Positions 33,380 through 42,490 of a DNA stretch of 64,000 bases are shown piece by piece (the first letter of the stretch is position 1; each line of letters opens with the position of its first letter). The stretch covers positions 124,001 to 188,000 of the forward strand of contig NZ_JABEME010000004.1 in assembly GCF_013004645.1 (NCBI RefSeq). Direction: 5' to 3'. A model generated the notes under the pieces. That model searched no databases. It worked only from the letters and a program-made list of their open reading frames with translations, and was not told where the DNA came from. Both the position numbers and the translations under genes were made by a program. This stretch comes from Stenotrophomonas africana (GTDB lineage Bacteria > Pseudomonadota > Gammaproteobacteria > Xanthomonadales > Xanthomonadaceae).

Positions 33380-34564
33380 ATGTCCAACGCTACTTCCCAG
33401 GATCGCGCCCTGGCCCTGGCTACTCTGGCCATCCACGGTGGCCAGTCGCCGGACCCCAGCACTGGCGCGGTAATGCCGCCGATCTACGCCACCTCGACCT
33501 ATGCGCAGTCCAGCCCGGGCGAGCATCAGGGCTTCGAGTACTCGCGTACCCACAACCCGACCCGCTTCGCCTATGAGCGTTGCGTGGCATCGCTGGAAGG
33601 TGGCACCCGCGGCTTCGCTTTCGCCTCGGGCATGGCGGCGAGCTCGACCGTGATCGAACTGCTGGACGCCGGCAGTCACGTGGTGGCAATGGACGATATC
33701 TACGGCGGCAGCTTCCGCCTGTTCGAGCGGGTGCGTCGCCGCACCGCCGGGCTGGACTTCAGCTTCGTCGACCTGACCGATCCGGCTGCGTTTGAAGCCG
33801 CCATCACGTCGAAGACGAAGATGGTGTGGATCGAGACCCCGACCAACCCGATGCTGAAGATCGTCGACATCGCCGCGGTCACCGCCATCGCCAAGCGCCA
33901 TGGCCTGATCGTGGTGGTCGACAACACCTTCGCCTCGCCGATGCTGCAGCGTCCGCTGGAGCTGGGTGCGGACCTGGTCCTGCATTCGGCCACCAAGTAC
34001 CTCAACGGTCACTCGGACATGGTCGGCGGCATGGTCGTGGTCGGCGACAACGCCGAACTGGCCGAGCAGATGGCCTTCCTGCAGAACTCGGTAGGTGGCG
34101 TGCAGGGCCCGTTCGACAGCTTCCTGGCCCTGCGTGGCCTGAAGACCCTGCCGCTGCGCATGAAGGCGCACTGCGCCAACGCGCTGGCCCTGGCCCAGTG
34201 GCTGGAAAAGCACCCGGCGGTGGAGAAAGTGATCTACCCGGGCCTGCCGTCGCACCCGCAGCATGAGCTGGCCGGCAAGCAGATGGCCGGTTACGGCGGC
34301 ATCGTCTCGATCGTGCTCAAGGGCGGTTTCGAAGCGGCCAAGCGCTTCTGCGAGAAGACCGAACTGTTCACCCTGGCCGAGTCGCTGGGCGGCGTGGAAA
34401 GCCTGGTCAACCACCCGGCGGTGATGACGCACGCCTCGATTCCGGTCGCGCGGCGGGAACAGCTGGGTATCAGCGATGCGCTGGTAAGGCTGAGCGTGGG
34501 CGTGGAGGAGCTGGGGGACCTGCAGGTGGATCTGGAGCGGGCGCTGGCGGGTACTGCTGCGTGA
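33380..34564 (+). CDS. metB: Cystathionine gamma-synthase/gamma-lyase (PLP)
   Basis: A 394-aa enzyme of the Cys/Met metabolism family: IHGGQSPDPSTGAVMPPIY, YSRTHNPTR, ASGMAAS, and PLP-Lys206 in SATKYLNGHSD. In xanthomonads this gene is called metB and marks one edge of the LPS locus. Next to cystathionine beta-synthase it may act mainly as a gamma-lyase; sequence alone does not decide. Its TGA overlaps the GTG start of wzm, so the O-antigen export genes may be read from the metB promoter. Confidence 0.93.
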   Translation: MSNATSQDRALALATLAIHGGQSPDPSTGAVMPPIYATSTYAQSSPGEHQGFEYSRTHNPTRFAYERCVASLEGGTRGFAFASGMAASSTVIELLDAGSHVVAMDDIYGGSFRLFERVRRRTAGLDFSFVDLTDPAAFEAAITSKTKMVWIETPTNPMLKIVDIAAVTAIAKRHGLIVVVDNTFASPMLQRPLELGADLVLHSATKYLNGHSDMVGGMVVVGDNAELAEQMAFLQNSVGGVQGPFDSFLALRGLKTLPLRMKAHCANALALAQWLEKHPAVEKVIYPGLPSHPQHELAGKQMAGYGGIVSIVLKGGFEAAKRFCEKTELFTLAESLGGVESLVNHPAVMTHASIPVARREQLGISDALVRLSVGVEELGDLQVDLERALAGTAA

Positions 34565-35400
34565 ATCCGATGACCGTGTCGTCCGCCAACAGCTCGGTTT
34601 CGCCACTGGCGATGGTGCGCAGTTTTCTCGGCAACCGCGTATTGATCTATCAGCTGGCCAAGCGCGAGGTCATCAGCCGCTACCGTGGCTCGTTGATGGG
34701 CCTGGCGTGGTCGTTCTTCAACCCGTTGTTGATGCTCGCCGTGTACACCTTCGTGTTCTCGGTGGTCTTCAACGCCCGATGGGGTGGGGATGTGGCACAC
34801 AAGGGTGACTTCGCGATCATCCTGTTCGTCGGCATCCTCGTACACGGCATCTTTGCGGAGTGCGTCAACCGCGCCCCCAGCCTGATTGTCGGCAATGCCA
34901 GCTATGTCAAACGCGTGGTGTTCCCCCTCGATACGCTGCCCTGGGTGGCAATGGGGGCGGCGTTGTTCCATGCGCTGGTGACCCTGGTGGTGCTGCTGCT
35001 GGCGCAGTTGCTGATCCGTGGCGTCCTGCCCGTGACCGCGCTGTATTTCCCGTTGGTGGTGTTCCCGCTGGTGCTGTTCACGATGGGCCTGGCCTGGCTG
35101 CTGTCGGCGTTGGGTGTTTTCGTGCGCGATATCGGCCAGATGACCGGTATCTTCACCACCGTGCTGTTGTTCCTGGCGCCGGTGTTCTATCCGGTGACCG
35201 CATTGCCGGAGAACATGCGCAAGTGGATCTACCTGAACCCGCTCACCTTCATCATCGAGCAGTCGCGGGAGGTGCTGATCTGGGGCAAGGCACCTGATTT
35301 CATCGGTCTGGGCAAGTACACCCTTCTCGCCGCCGTGGTCGCCTGGCTGGGCTATGTCTGCTTCCACAAAATGCGCCGGGGTTTTGCCGATGTCATCTAA
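34561..35400 (+). CDS. wzm: O-antigen ABC transporter permease
   Basis: A 279-aa ABC-2-type permease with six TM segments. The N-terminal amphipathic segment LAKREVISRYRGSLMGLAWSFFNPLLML is the Wzm/KpsM signature, and VFYPVTALPENMRKWIYLNPLTFIIEQSREVL is the conserved C-terminal loop. With Wzt it exports finished, polyprenyl-linked O-polysaccharide to the periplasm. GTG 34561 overlaps the metB stop (GTGA); ATG 34570 is an alternative. It overlaps wzt by 11 bp. Confidence 0.93.
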   Translation: MNPMTVSSANSSVSPLAMVRSFLGNRVLIYQLAKREVISRYRGSLMGLAWSFFNPLLMLAVYTFVFSVVFNARWGGDVAHKGDFAIILFVGILVHGIFAECVNRAPSLIVGNASYVKRVVFPLDTLPWVAMGAALFHALVTLVVLLLAQLLIRGVLPVTALYFPLVVFPLVLFTMGLAWLLSALGVFVRDIGQMTGIFTTVLLFLAPVFYPVTALPENMRKWIYLNPLTFIIEQSREVLIWGKAPDFIGLGKYTLLAAVVAWLGYVCFHKMRRGFADVI

Positions 35401-36784
35401 TGTATCCGCGCACGAACCGGACGATCTTGCGATCCGGGTGTCCGGTGTCACCAAGTGCTTCCAGGTGTATTCGCAGCCACAGGACCGCCTGAAGCAGGCT
35501 GTCCTGCCGCGACTCTCCCGTCTGCTCGGCCGACCCGGTGGCATGTACTACCGCGAGTTCTGGGCGCTGAAGGGCGTCGACTTCGAGGTGCGCCGTGGAG
35601 ACACGGTGGGCATCATCGGTCGCAACGGCTCCGGCAAGTCGACCCTGCTGCAGATCATCTGCGGCACCCTGCAGCCAACCCACGGCGAAGTGACCGTGCG
35701 GGGTCGCGTGGCCGCATTGCTCGAGCTTGGTGCCGGCTTCAATCCGGAATTCACCGGTCGCGAGAACGTCTACATGAGCGCCTCGATCCTCGGCCTTTCG
35801 CGCGAGGAGATCGATCGCAAGTACGACGACATCGTGGCATTCGCCGACATCGGCGACTTCCTTGAACAGCCGGTCAAGACCTACTCCAGCGGCATGTACG
35901 TGCGTCTGGCATTTGCCGTGATCGCGCATGTCGATGCCGATATCCTGGTGATCGACGAAGCGCTGGCGGTCGGTGATGCAATCTTCGTGCAGAAGTGCAT
36001 GCGCTACCTGCGCAAGTTCCGTGAGAACGGCACGCTGCTGTTTGTCAGCCACGATACCTCTTCGGTGCTGAACTTCTGCCAGAGTGCCGTCTGGCTGGAT
36101 CGCGGCGACATGCGCATGCATGGCACTGCGCAGGAAACCTGCAACGCCTACATCGAATACTGCTCGCAGGAAGTGTATGGCGATACGGTCAAGCTGCAGT
36201 CACGGCAGGCCGCTGCCCGTGCCGCGGAGGCATCGCCTGGCATCCCGTCGCCAGCCCGGATCGAGAAGGACCTGAAGGTCGAGCTGTTCGACAACGTCGC
36301 CAATTCAGCCGGTTGGCAGTCCGGCGTGGCAAGCATCGACTCGGTCACCCTGTGCAACGAGGACGGTGAGCCCTTCACGACGTTTGCCGGTGGCGAGCAT
36401 GTCGTGCTGAAAATCCGCGCGACTGCGCATGATCCCCTGACGAGTCCCTTGATCGGATTCTTCGTCAAGGATCGCCTTGGGCAATCGCTGTTCGGTGAAC
36501 ACACCTACACCTATATCCAGCCGCCGATGGAAGTGGAGGGTGGCACCGGGTTGGAAGCGTCGTTCCGGTTCACCCTGCCGCTGCTGCCCAACGGCGAGTA
36601 CTCGATGACCGTCTCGATCGCTGAAGGCGACCCGTACACCAACACCCAGCACGCCTGGCTGCATGATGCGGTGCTGATCCGGGTGGCCTCGCCCAAGCTG
36701 CGTTATGGCCTGGTCGGTATCCCGTTCGAGGAAGTGACAATGGTCCGCACCCGTCAGCCGCAGCCGACAGGAGAGCCGCAGTGA
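35390..36784 (+). CDS. wzt: O-antigen ABC transporter ATPase with C-terminal polysaccharide-binding domain
   Basis: A 464-aa protein. The ATPase half (1-270) has Walker A GRNGSGKST (77-85), signature YSSGMYVRLAFA (about 165), Walker B ILVIDEAL and the H-loop VSHDTSS. The C-terminal half (about 290-455) is a Wzt-C beta-sandwich (GWQSGVASIDSVTLCNEDGEPFTTFAGGEHVVLKI) of the sort that recognises the capped non-reducing end of the O-chain. That implies chain termination by modification, for which the methyltransferase two genes on is a candidate. ATG 35390 is within the end of wzm. Confidence 0.93.
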   Translation: MSSNVSAHEPDDLAIRVSGVTKCFQVYSQPQDRLKQAVLPRLSRLLGRPGGMYYREFWALKGVDFEVRRGDTVGIIGRNGSGKSTLLQIICGTLQPTHGEVTVRGRVAALLELGAGFNPEFTGRENVYMSASILGLSREEIDRKYDDIVAFADIGDFLEQPVKTYSSGMYVRLAFAVIAHVDADILVIDEALAVGDAIFVQKCMRYLRKFRENGTLLFVSHDTSSVLNFCQSAVWLDRGDMRMHGTAQETCNAYIEYCSQEVYGDTVKLQSRQAAARAAEASPGIPSPARIEKDLKVELFDNVANSAGWQSGVASIDSVTLCNEDGEPFTTFAGGEHVVLKIRATAHDPLTSPLIGFFVKDRLGQSLFGEHTYTYIQPPMEVEGGTGLEASFRFTLPLLPNGEYSMTVSIAEGDPYTNTQHAWLHDAVLIRVASPKLRYGLVGIPFEEVTMVRTRQPQPTGEPQ

Positions 36785-37368
36785 GCGCATCGCAGGGACC
36801 GACGGTGACCGAAGCGCACGGCTTCATTCCACCACTGGCCAGTACCGACCCGCGCATCAGCGTCGGTCGATACACCTATGGTTCTCCGCAACTGAAGGTA
36901 TGGTCGGAAGGTGAACGCATCGAGATCGGGGCGTTCTGTTCGATTGCCGATGACGTAGTGATCTTTGGGGGCGGCGAGCACCGTCTGGATTGGGTGACCA
37001 CCTATCCATTGCGCATCGCGCTGAATTCCCCCGGCGCAGGCCACGACGGGCATCCGCACACCAAGGGGCCCACCCGCATCGGCAACGACGTCTGGATCGG
37101 GCATGGTGCGATGATCGTTTCCGGCGTGACCGTGGGCGATGGCGCCTGTATCGGTGCGGGGGCAGTGGTTTCCCGGGACGTGCCCCCCTACGCCGTCGTT
37201 GCGGGCAATCCTGCAAAGGTGGTGCGCAGTCGCTATGACGAACAGACGATTGCCCGCCTGCAGGCGATTGCCTGGTGGAACTGGCCGATCGATCGCATCC
37301 GTGCCTTCGAATCGCTGCTCTGCAGCGGTGACGTTGAAGCCTTCATCGCTGCCGCCAGTGCGTCCTGA
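36781..37368 (+). CDS. Hexapeptide-repeat acetyltransferase (CatB/Vat-like)
   Basis: A 195-aa left-handed beta-helix protein: GRYTYGSPQLKVW, EIGAFCSIADDVVIFGGGEHRLDWVTTYP, then the catalytic His region GNDVWIGHGAMIVSGVTVGDGACIGAGAVVSRDVPPYAVVAGNPAKVV. It transfers acetyl from acetyl-CoA, here probably to a sugar of the O-polysaccharide. GTG 36781 overlaps the wzt stop. Sits inside the wzm-wzt operon. Confidence 0.88.
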   Translation: MSASQGPTVTEAHGFIPPLASTDPRISVGRYTYGSPQLKVWSEGERIEIGAFCSIADDVVIFGGGEHRLDWVTTYPLRIALNSPGAGHDGHPHTKGPTRIGNDVWIGHGAMIVSGVTVGDGACIGAGAVVSRDVPPYAVVAGNPAKVVRSRYDEQTIARLQAIAWWNWPIDRIRAFESLLCSGDVEAFIAAASAS

Positions 37369-37402
37369 CTCTCTGAACATCTCTCAAGAAACCGGCTGTC
37401 CC

Positions 37403-38425
37403 ATGAACGATTTTCCGCTGTCGAACAGCATGCTGATCTCCCCGCGCGAACTGTCGCTGAGCGCGTGGCTGGGTCACATTCCCTTTGCCTCATGGCTGGT
37501 CGAGCAGTTGCAGCCACAGTCGATCGTCGAGCTGGGTACACATCGTGGCTCCTCGTTCCTTGCGCTCTGCCAGGCGGTGCAGGAGCAGGGGCTCACTACG
37601 CGCGTGTTTGCCATCGACACCTGGGAAGGTGACGAGCACGCCGGCTACTATGGCGATGAGATCTACAACGCATTGCGCGAGTACCAGCAGCGCAACTATG
37701 CCGGCATCTCCGAGATGCTGCGGATGCGTTTCAACGAAGCCCTCCCGTACTTCGCAGACGGCTCGATCGATCTGCTGCATATCGATGGCCTGCACACCTA
37801 CGAGGCGGTTCGTGAGGACTTTGAAACCTGGTTGCCCAAGCTATCCGATCGGGCAGTGGTGATCTTCCATGACACCTGCGTCCGTGAGCGCGGTTTCGGT
37901 GTCTGGCAGTACTGGAGCGAGATCAGTCAGCAGTATCCGGCGTTCGAATTCACCCATACCCATGGCCTGGGTGTGTTGCTGGTCGGGCGGCAGCGTGTTC
38001 CTGCATTGGCAGACCTCGCGGCCCGTGCAGCCGCAGGTGACTTTGCGCCGATCAATCGCTTTTTCGACGCGTTGGGCAGCAACATCAAGCGCGCCGAAGA
38101 GGTGGAGCGGGTAAATGCAGGGTTGGTGGATGCGCGCAACGAGGTCAACCGCCTCGGAACGCTGGGCCATGAGCTGCAGCAGCGTTGCCTGCAACTGGAG
38201 CAGGAAGTGCGTGATGGCCGGGAGCAGGTGCGGCAGGCCGAGCAGCAGGTACAGCAGGCGCGGGAGCGGGCCGAGCATAGCGCGGTGACGGCAGAGGACC
38301 TGCGCCGCATCGTCGCCGAGGAGCGTGCCAGGACGGTTGAGGACATTCAGGCTGCACTGGGCCCGCACCTGGATTCGCAGGCACGGTCGATGGACAGGCT
38401 GTTGCAGCCCTGGTGGCGCCGCTGA
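37403..38425 (+). CDS. SAM methyltransferase with C-terminal coiled coil (possible O-chain terminator)
   Basis: A 340-aa protein. The class I methyltransferase domain (about 30-215) has motif I VELGTHRGSSFLALC, AIDTWEGDEHAGYYG and LLHIDGLHTYEAVREDFETW, the Methyltransf_24 pattern. Residues about 228-320 form a long coiled coil (heptads in VERVNAGLVDARNEVNRLG ... EVRDGREQVRQAEQQ). The next residues are basic. In ABC-type O-antigen systems WbdD caps the chain and its coiled coil sets chain length; this protein has the same parts minus the kinase. The role as terminator is inference. ATG 37403 fits the domain start. Confidence 0.85.
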   Translation: MNDFPLSNSMLISPRELSLSAWLGHIPFASWLVEQLQPQSIVELGTHRGSSFLALCQAVQEQGLTTRVFAIDTWEGDEHAGYYGDEIYNALREYQQRNYAGISEMLRMRFNEALPYFADGSIDLLHIDGLHTYEAVREDFETWLPKLSDRAVVIFHDTCVRERGFGVWQYWSEISQQYPAFEFTHTHGLGVLLVGRQRVPALADLAARAAAGDFAPINRFFDALGSNIKRAEEVERVNAGLVDARNEVNRLGTLGHELQQRCLQLEQEVRDGREQVRQAEQQVQQARERAEHSAVTAEDLRRIVAEERARTVEDIQAALGPHLDSQARSMDRLLQPWWRR

Positions 38426-38567
38426 TCCACGCCCTGCCAACGAGCAGGATGTTACGTTAGAAGGAGTGCCGGGCGTCGCAGGGGAAAGTAGAGGGCCGCA
38501 CTCCAGTAATCGATTTTTTCAAGAGACCCATCAGCAGATTGGGTTGAACCACCTCCTAGGGATGAAC

Positions 38568-39878
38568 ATGTCTACCGTCAAGCCAATCTGCTTCTATCTG
38601 CCGCAGTACCACCCCGTCGCGGAGAATTCGGAGTGGTGGGGACCTGGCTTTACCGAGTGGACCAACGTCGCCAAGGGAAAGCCGAACTTCGTCGGCCATT
38701 ACCAGCCCCACATCCCGCGCGAGCTGGGTTTCTATGATCTGCGCCTGATCGACAACATGCGGGCACAGGCCGAACTGGCCTCGCTGTATGGCATCCACGG
38801 GTTCTGCTTCTACTACTACTGGTTTGACGGCCGCCGCATCCTCGAGCTGCCGCTGGACAACTACCTGAAGAGTGACATCGAGTTCCCGTTCTGCGTGTGC
38901 TGGGCCAACGAGAACTGGACCCGCACCTGGGACGGGCTCGAGAAGGATGTGCTGCTCGAGCAGAAGCACGGCGCCGATGAGGATCGCCGGTTTCTGGAAG
39001 ACATCCTGCCGCTGCTGAAGGATCGTCGTGCGATCAAGGTCGATGGCAAGCCCATGCTGCTGGTCTACCGTGCCGACCTGTTCCCGGACGCAAAGGAGAC
39101 CGTTGCGCGCTGGCGCCAAGTGGCCCGCGAGAATGGCGTGGGCGAGATCCATCTCGTGGCGGTGCAGTTCTACGGCATTGTGGATCCGCGTGACTGGGGT
39201 TATGACGCGGCCGCGGAGTTCCCGCCGCATACCTTCATCGGCGCGGAGAATCGTCTGACGCGACCGATCGACATCACCAACCCCGAGTTCCGTGGTGGCC
39301 TCGTCGATTACCGCAAGGTGGTCGCCCAGTCCATCAGCCGGCCCAAGCCCGACTTCCGCTGGTACCGTGGCATCGTGCCGTCCTGGGACAATACCGCGCG
39401 GCGCCAGCACACCTCGCACACGCTGGTGGACGCCTCGCCGTCGATCTACGAGTACTGGCTGCGCCGCCTGGTCGAGTACACCCGCGTCAACAACGCGCCT
39501 GAAGACCAGATTCTGTTCATCAATGCCTGGAACGAGTGGGGCGAGGGCTGCCACCTGGAGCCGGACCTGAAGCACGGCCTGGCCTACCTGGAAGCGACCC
39601 ATGCGGCGCTGAACGGAGCCGACGGTGATGAGGCGCTGATGAAGGATGAAGCATTGCTGCGCGCACTCGGCGGCGAGCGCATGAAGGCGCTTCTGGATGA
39701 CCGCGAACGCCTGGTCAACGATGTGGTTCTGCTCTCGGCCGAGGTACGCAGGACCAATCCGCAGGGCATCTCTTCGGTGCCCAAGCCTGGCCTGCGCGCG
39801 TTCATTGGCCGTTGCCTGCGGCCCTTCCCCCGCCTGCGTTCCTTTGCGGTGCGCGTCTATCACGCGTGGCACGCATGA
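38568..39878 (+). CDS. WbsX-family (GH99-like) O-antigen assembly protein
   Basis: A 436-aa cytosolic protein. It starts ICFYLPQYHPVAENSEWWGPGFTEWTNV and continues with FCFYYYWFDGRRILELPLDNYL, PFCVCWANENWTRTWDG, FINAWNEWGEGCHLEPD, which is the WbsX/glycosyltransferase-like GH99 domain. Such domains occur with RgpF in rhamnose-polymer loci, where they act in chain synthesis. AGGG at 38558-38561 favours ATG 38568 over ATG 38562. It overlaps rgpF by ATGA. The 142-bp gap before it (38426-38567) holds an AT-rich stretch (ATCGATTTTTTC) that may be a promoter. Confidence 0.85.
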   Translation: MSTVKPICFYLPQYHPVAENSEWWGPGFTEWTNVAKGKPNFVGHYQPHIPRELGFYDLRLIDNMRAQAELASLYGIHGFCFYYYWFDGRRILELPLDNYLKSDIEFPFCVCWANENWTRTWDGLEKDVLLEQKHGADEDRRFLEDILPLLKDRRAIKVDGKPMLLVYRADLFPDAKETVARWRQVARENGVGEIHLVAVQFYGIVDPRDWGYDAAAEFPPHTFIGAENRLTRPIDITNPEFRGGLVDYRKVVAQSISRPKPDFRWYRGIVPSWDNTARRQHTSHTLVDASPSIYEYWLRRLVEYTRVNNAPEDQILFINAWNEWGEGCHLEPDLKHGLAYLEATHAALNGADGDEALMKDEALLRALGGERMKALLDDRERLVNDVVLLSAEVRRTNPQGISSVPKPGLRAFIGRCLRPFPRLRSFAVRVYHAWHA

Positions 39879-41575
39879 GCTCCGTCCGTCGCGTTGCAGT
39901 TGTTGCCCACTTCGACGCCGAAGGCCGGTTGACTGACTTCACGCGTCGATTGCTCGAAGGCGTGCTGCGGCACGCGGAGCGCATCGTGCTGGTGTCGACC
40001 CGGCTGGCCCCTGACCAGGTGGTAGGCCTGGATGAGCGCATCACAGTCATCGTCCGCGAGAACGTCGGATACGATTTCTACTCGTTCCGGACCGGTGTAC
40101 TGGCCGTGGAGGCGTTGTATGCCTACGACGAGCTGATCATCGCCAATGACAGCGTACTGATGATTGATCCGCAGGGCCTGGATCGTGCCTTCGCGAAGAT
40201 GGCGGAGGTGGAGTGTGGCGCGTGGTCGATGACCGAGTCGCAGCAGGTCAGCCGCCACCTGCAGTCGTATTTCATGGTGTTCCGCAAGGACGTTTTCTTC
40301 AGTCAGTACTTCCACCAGTTCTGGCGCGATGTACGGGTGCTCGATGACAAGTGGGAAATCATTCTTTCCTACGAAATCGGCTTGACCCAGTGGCTGTTGC
40401 ATCACGGTGTACGCATTGCTTCGGCGTTCCAGCCTGGCGCGGAGGGTATGCAGAAGCTGGTCGCACGCCTGAAACGCAAGCGCGAGCGCGATGCGGCTCC
40501 GGACAGTGTGGCTGCCCCTGGGGCATTCGAGATCCAGCAGGCCAACCTGGTCCACTACCTGTGGGATGACATCTACCGGCAGTTTGGTTTCATCAAGACC
40601 GAAGTGCTGCGCGATGATCCCAATGGCGTGCAGGACGTTGGCCTGCCCAGCCTGATCGCCGACCCGGTGCGCCTGGGCCAGGTCGAGGAGGAAGTCGCCA
40701 GGATGCGGGCCACGCGTGTCAACGCAATGCCGCTGCTCGCCCAGTCCAGTGACGGAATTTCACAGGAAGAACTGCAGCGCTATGGTGTCGGCGCCATTCC
40801 TGCTGACAAGCTGAAGTCGCGGTTCGCCATCGTGCTTCATCTCTATCATCTGGACCTGATCGAATCGATCCAGGGCTACATGAAGAACATGATCGTTGAT
40901 CATGATCTGTTCGTGTCCGTGAAATCGGTTGCTGATCGTCGGGTGGCTGTGCGCTTTTTCGAAGAGCGGAAGGTGCGTGCCTTCGTCTTCGTGCATCCGA
41001 ACATCGGGCGCGACGTCGGTCCCTTCGTCAGCCTGCTCAATACCGGCCTGCTCGACCGCTACGACGCGGTCTGCAAGATCCACTCCAAGAAGAGCGTGTA
41101 CCACGATGGCGGTGGCCAGTGGCGGGATGAGTTGATGAAGTCCCTGCTGGGTTCTTCACACACGGTGCTGAAGATCCTGCACGCCTTCAAGCATGAGTCC
41201 AGTTGCGGCATCGTCGGTCCCGAGCACGCCTATGTCAGCAATGCCCGCTTCTGGGGCGGAAATGAGGAACGGCTGCGTCGCCTGGCCGCAGAAACCGGCA
41301 TCGAGGACGCACGTGTCCGGCTGGGCTTCTTCGCGGGAACGATGTTCTGGTTCCGCCCCGCGGCGCTGAATGCCCTGCGGGAGCGGGCGCTGGCCCTGAG
41401 TGAGTTCGACCCGGAAGCTGGGCAGCTGGATGCCACCCTGGCCCACGTGATCGAGCGGCTTTTCGTGCTATGGGTGGAGCAGGCGGGCTACTTTGCGGCG
41501 ACCACCCGTCAGCCGCATGCTGCGCTGTGTCATGAAAATTACGTGAATCAGGGTATATCTGTACTCCCTACCTGA
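39875..41575 (+). CDS. Rhamnan synthesis F-family protein
   Basis: A 566-aa protein of the RgpF family (PF05045). N-terminal RRVAVVAHFDAEGRLTDFTRRLL leads to VRENVGYDFYSFRTGV and ELIIANDSVLM; the central linker is 210-310, and a second domain carries FAIVLHLYHLDLIESIQGYMKNM, VHPNIGRDVGPFVSLLNTGLL, KIHSKKSVYHDGG. RgpF proteins take part in assembling rhamnose polymers. dTDP-rhamnose is made by rmlBACD at 56-59 kb. The preceding WbsX gene overlaps by ATGA. Confidence 0.87.
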   Translation: MSSVRRVAVVAHFDAEGRLTDFTRRLLEGVLRHAERIVLVSTRLAPDQVVGLDERITVIVRENVGYDFYSFRTGVLAVEALYAYDELIIANDSVLMIDPQGLDRAFAKMAEVECGAWSMTESQQVSRHLQSYFMVFRKDVFFSQYFHQFWRDVRVLDDKWEIILSYEIGLTQWLLHHGVRIASAFQPGAEGMQKLVARLKRKRERDAAPDSVAAPGAFEIQQANLVHYLWDDIYRQFGFIKTEVLRDDPNGVQDVGLPSLIADPVRLGQVEEEVARMRATRVNAMPLLAQSSDGISQEELQRYGVGAIPADKLKSRFAIVLHLYHLDLIESIQGYMKNMIVDHDLFVSVKSVADRRVAVRFFEERKVRAFVFVHPNIGRDVGPFVSLLNTGLLDRYDAVCKIHSKKSVYHDGGGQWRDELMKSLLGSSHTVLKILHAFKHESSCGIVGPEHAYVSNARFWGGNEERLRRLAAETGIEDARVRLGFFAGTMFWFRPAALNALRERALALSEFDPEAGQLDATLAHVIERLFVLWVEQAGYFAATTRQPHAALCHENYVNQGISVLPT

Positions 41576-41598
41576 CTACAGAATCGATGGAGCCCAAG

Positions 41599-42450
41599 AT
41601 GGATGACGGGTTGTGGTACGAACGCATTGTCCGTTCCATTAACGATCCTTCGCTGGGTTTGCCGGGCTTCCCGCCGGCCTATCAGCAGGAGGTATTCGTC
41701 GGGAAATCCAACGAGGCCGCTCTAGCGGAGGCATTTCACTTCTACCAGCTGGTAAAGACGGGCAGTCACCGTCTGCGTCGCAACTCGCCGGTGCTGGACT
41801 TTGGTGTCGGCTGGGGTCGTATCCTGCGATTCTTTCTCAATGACGTCGATCCGTCCCACTTGTATGGCGTTGATGTCGATCCCGAGATCCTCGAGGTTGC
41901 GCGCTCAACCGGCGTACTGGGCAATCTTTCCCAGATCCAGCCCAACGGCCGACTGCAGCACCCGGATGGGCGATTCGAGGTCATCTACGCGTTCTCGGTG
42001 TTCTCGCATCTGTCTGAAGCCTCGGCACGCCTCTGGTTGGCTGAGCTGATGCGGGTATTGAAGCCGGGGGGAAGTCTCGTGCTGACCACCACTACGGACC
42101 GCTTCCTGGAATTGTGTGAGGCCTGTTCCTACAAGCTCAGCGACCGCAATCAGTACGAGGAAGACTACGCCAGAATGTTTGCTGACCCGGCCGACGCCCG
42201 TCGTCGCTACGCTGCCGGTGAGCATGTGTACGCTGCCGTAGCTGGCAACGCTGAGGTGTTGGAAGCATCCAACTACGGCTGGGCAGCAATGCCGCCAGCG
42301 TTCGTCGAACGCGAGATCGGCCGGATGGCGCAATCGATCTCATTCATCGAAGCGACCGAACAGCTTCCCCAAGGTGTTTTCACCATCCGCAAACCCGCGA
42401 CATTCGCACAGCGTGCAGTGAGGAAGTTGCGGGCCACGCTTTCTGCCTGA
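41599..42450 (+). CDS. Class I SAM-dependent methyltransferase
   Basis: A 283-aa protein. Motif I is VLDFGVGWGRILRFF, then YGVDVDPEILEVAR, AFSVFSHLSEASARLWLAELMRVLKPGGSLVLTT (Methyltransf_25-like). N-terminal FVGKSNEAALAEAFHFYQLVK is typical of methyltransferases in surface polysaccharide loci. It probably O-methylates a sugar. GGAG at 41589 fits ATG 41599; ATG 41587 is less well placed. It is the last gene of the wzm-led operon. Confidence 0.83.
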   Translation: MDDGLWYERIVRSINDPSLGLPGFPPAYQQEVFVGKSNEAALAEAFHFYQLVKTGSHRLRRNSPVLDFGVGWGRILRFFLNDVDPSHLYGVDVDPEILEVARSTGVLGNLSQIQPNGRLQHPDGRFEVIYAFSVFSHLSEASARLWLAELMRVLKPGGSLVLTTTTDRFLELCEACSYKLSDRNQYEEDYARMFADPADARRRYAAGEHVYAAVAGNAEVLEASNYGWAAMPPAFVEREIGRMAQSISFIEATEQLPQGVFTIRKPATFAQRAVRKLRATLSA

Positions 42451-42490
42451 ACGGTGTCCGGGCACGGGTCAGCCCAGTGCCTGGATTCGA

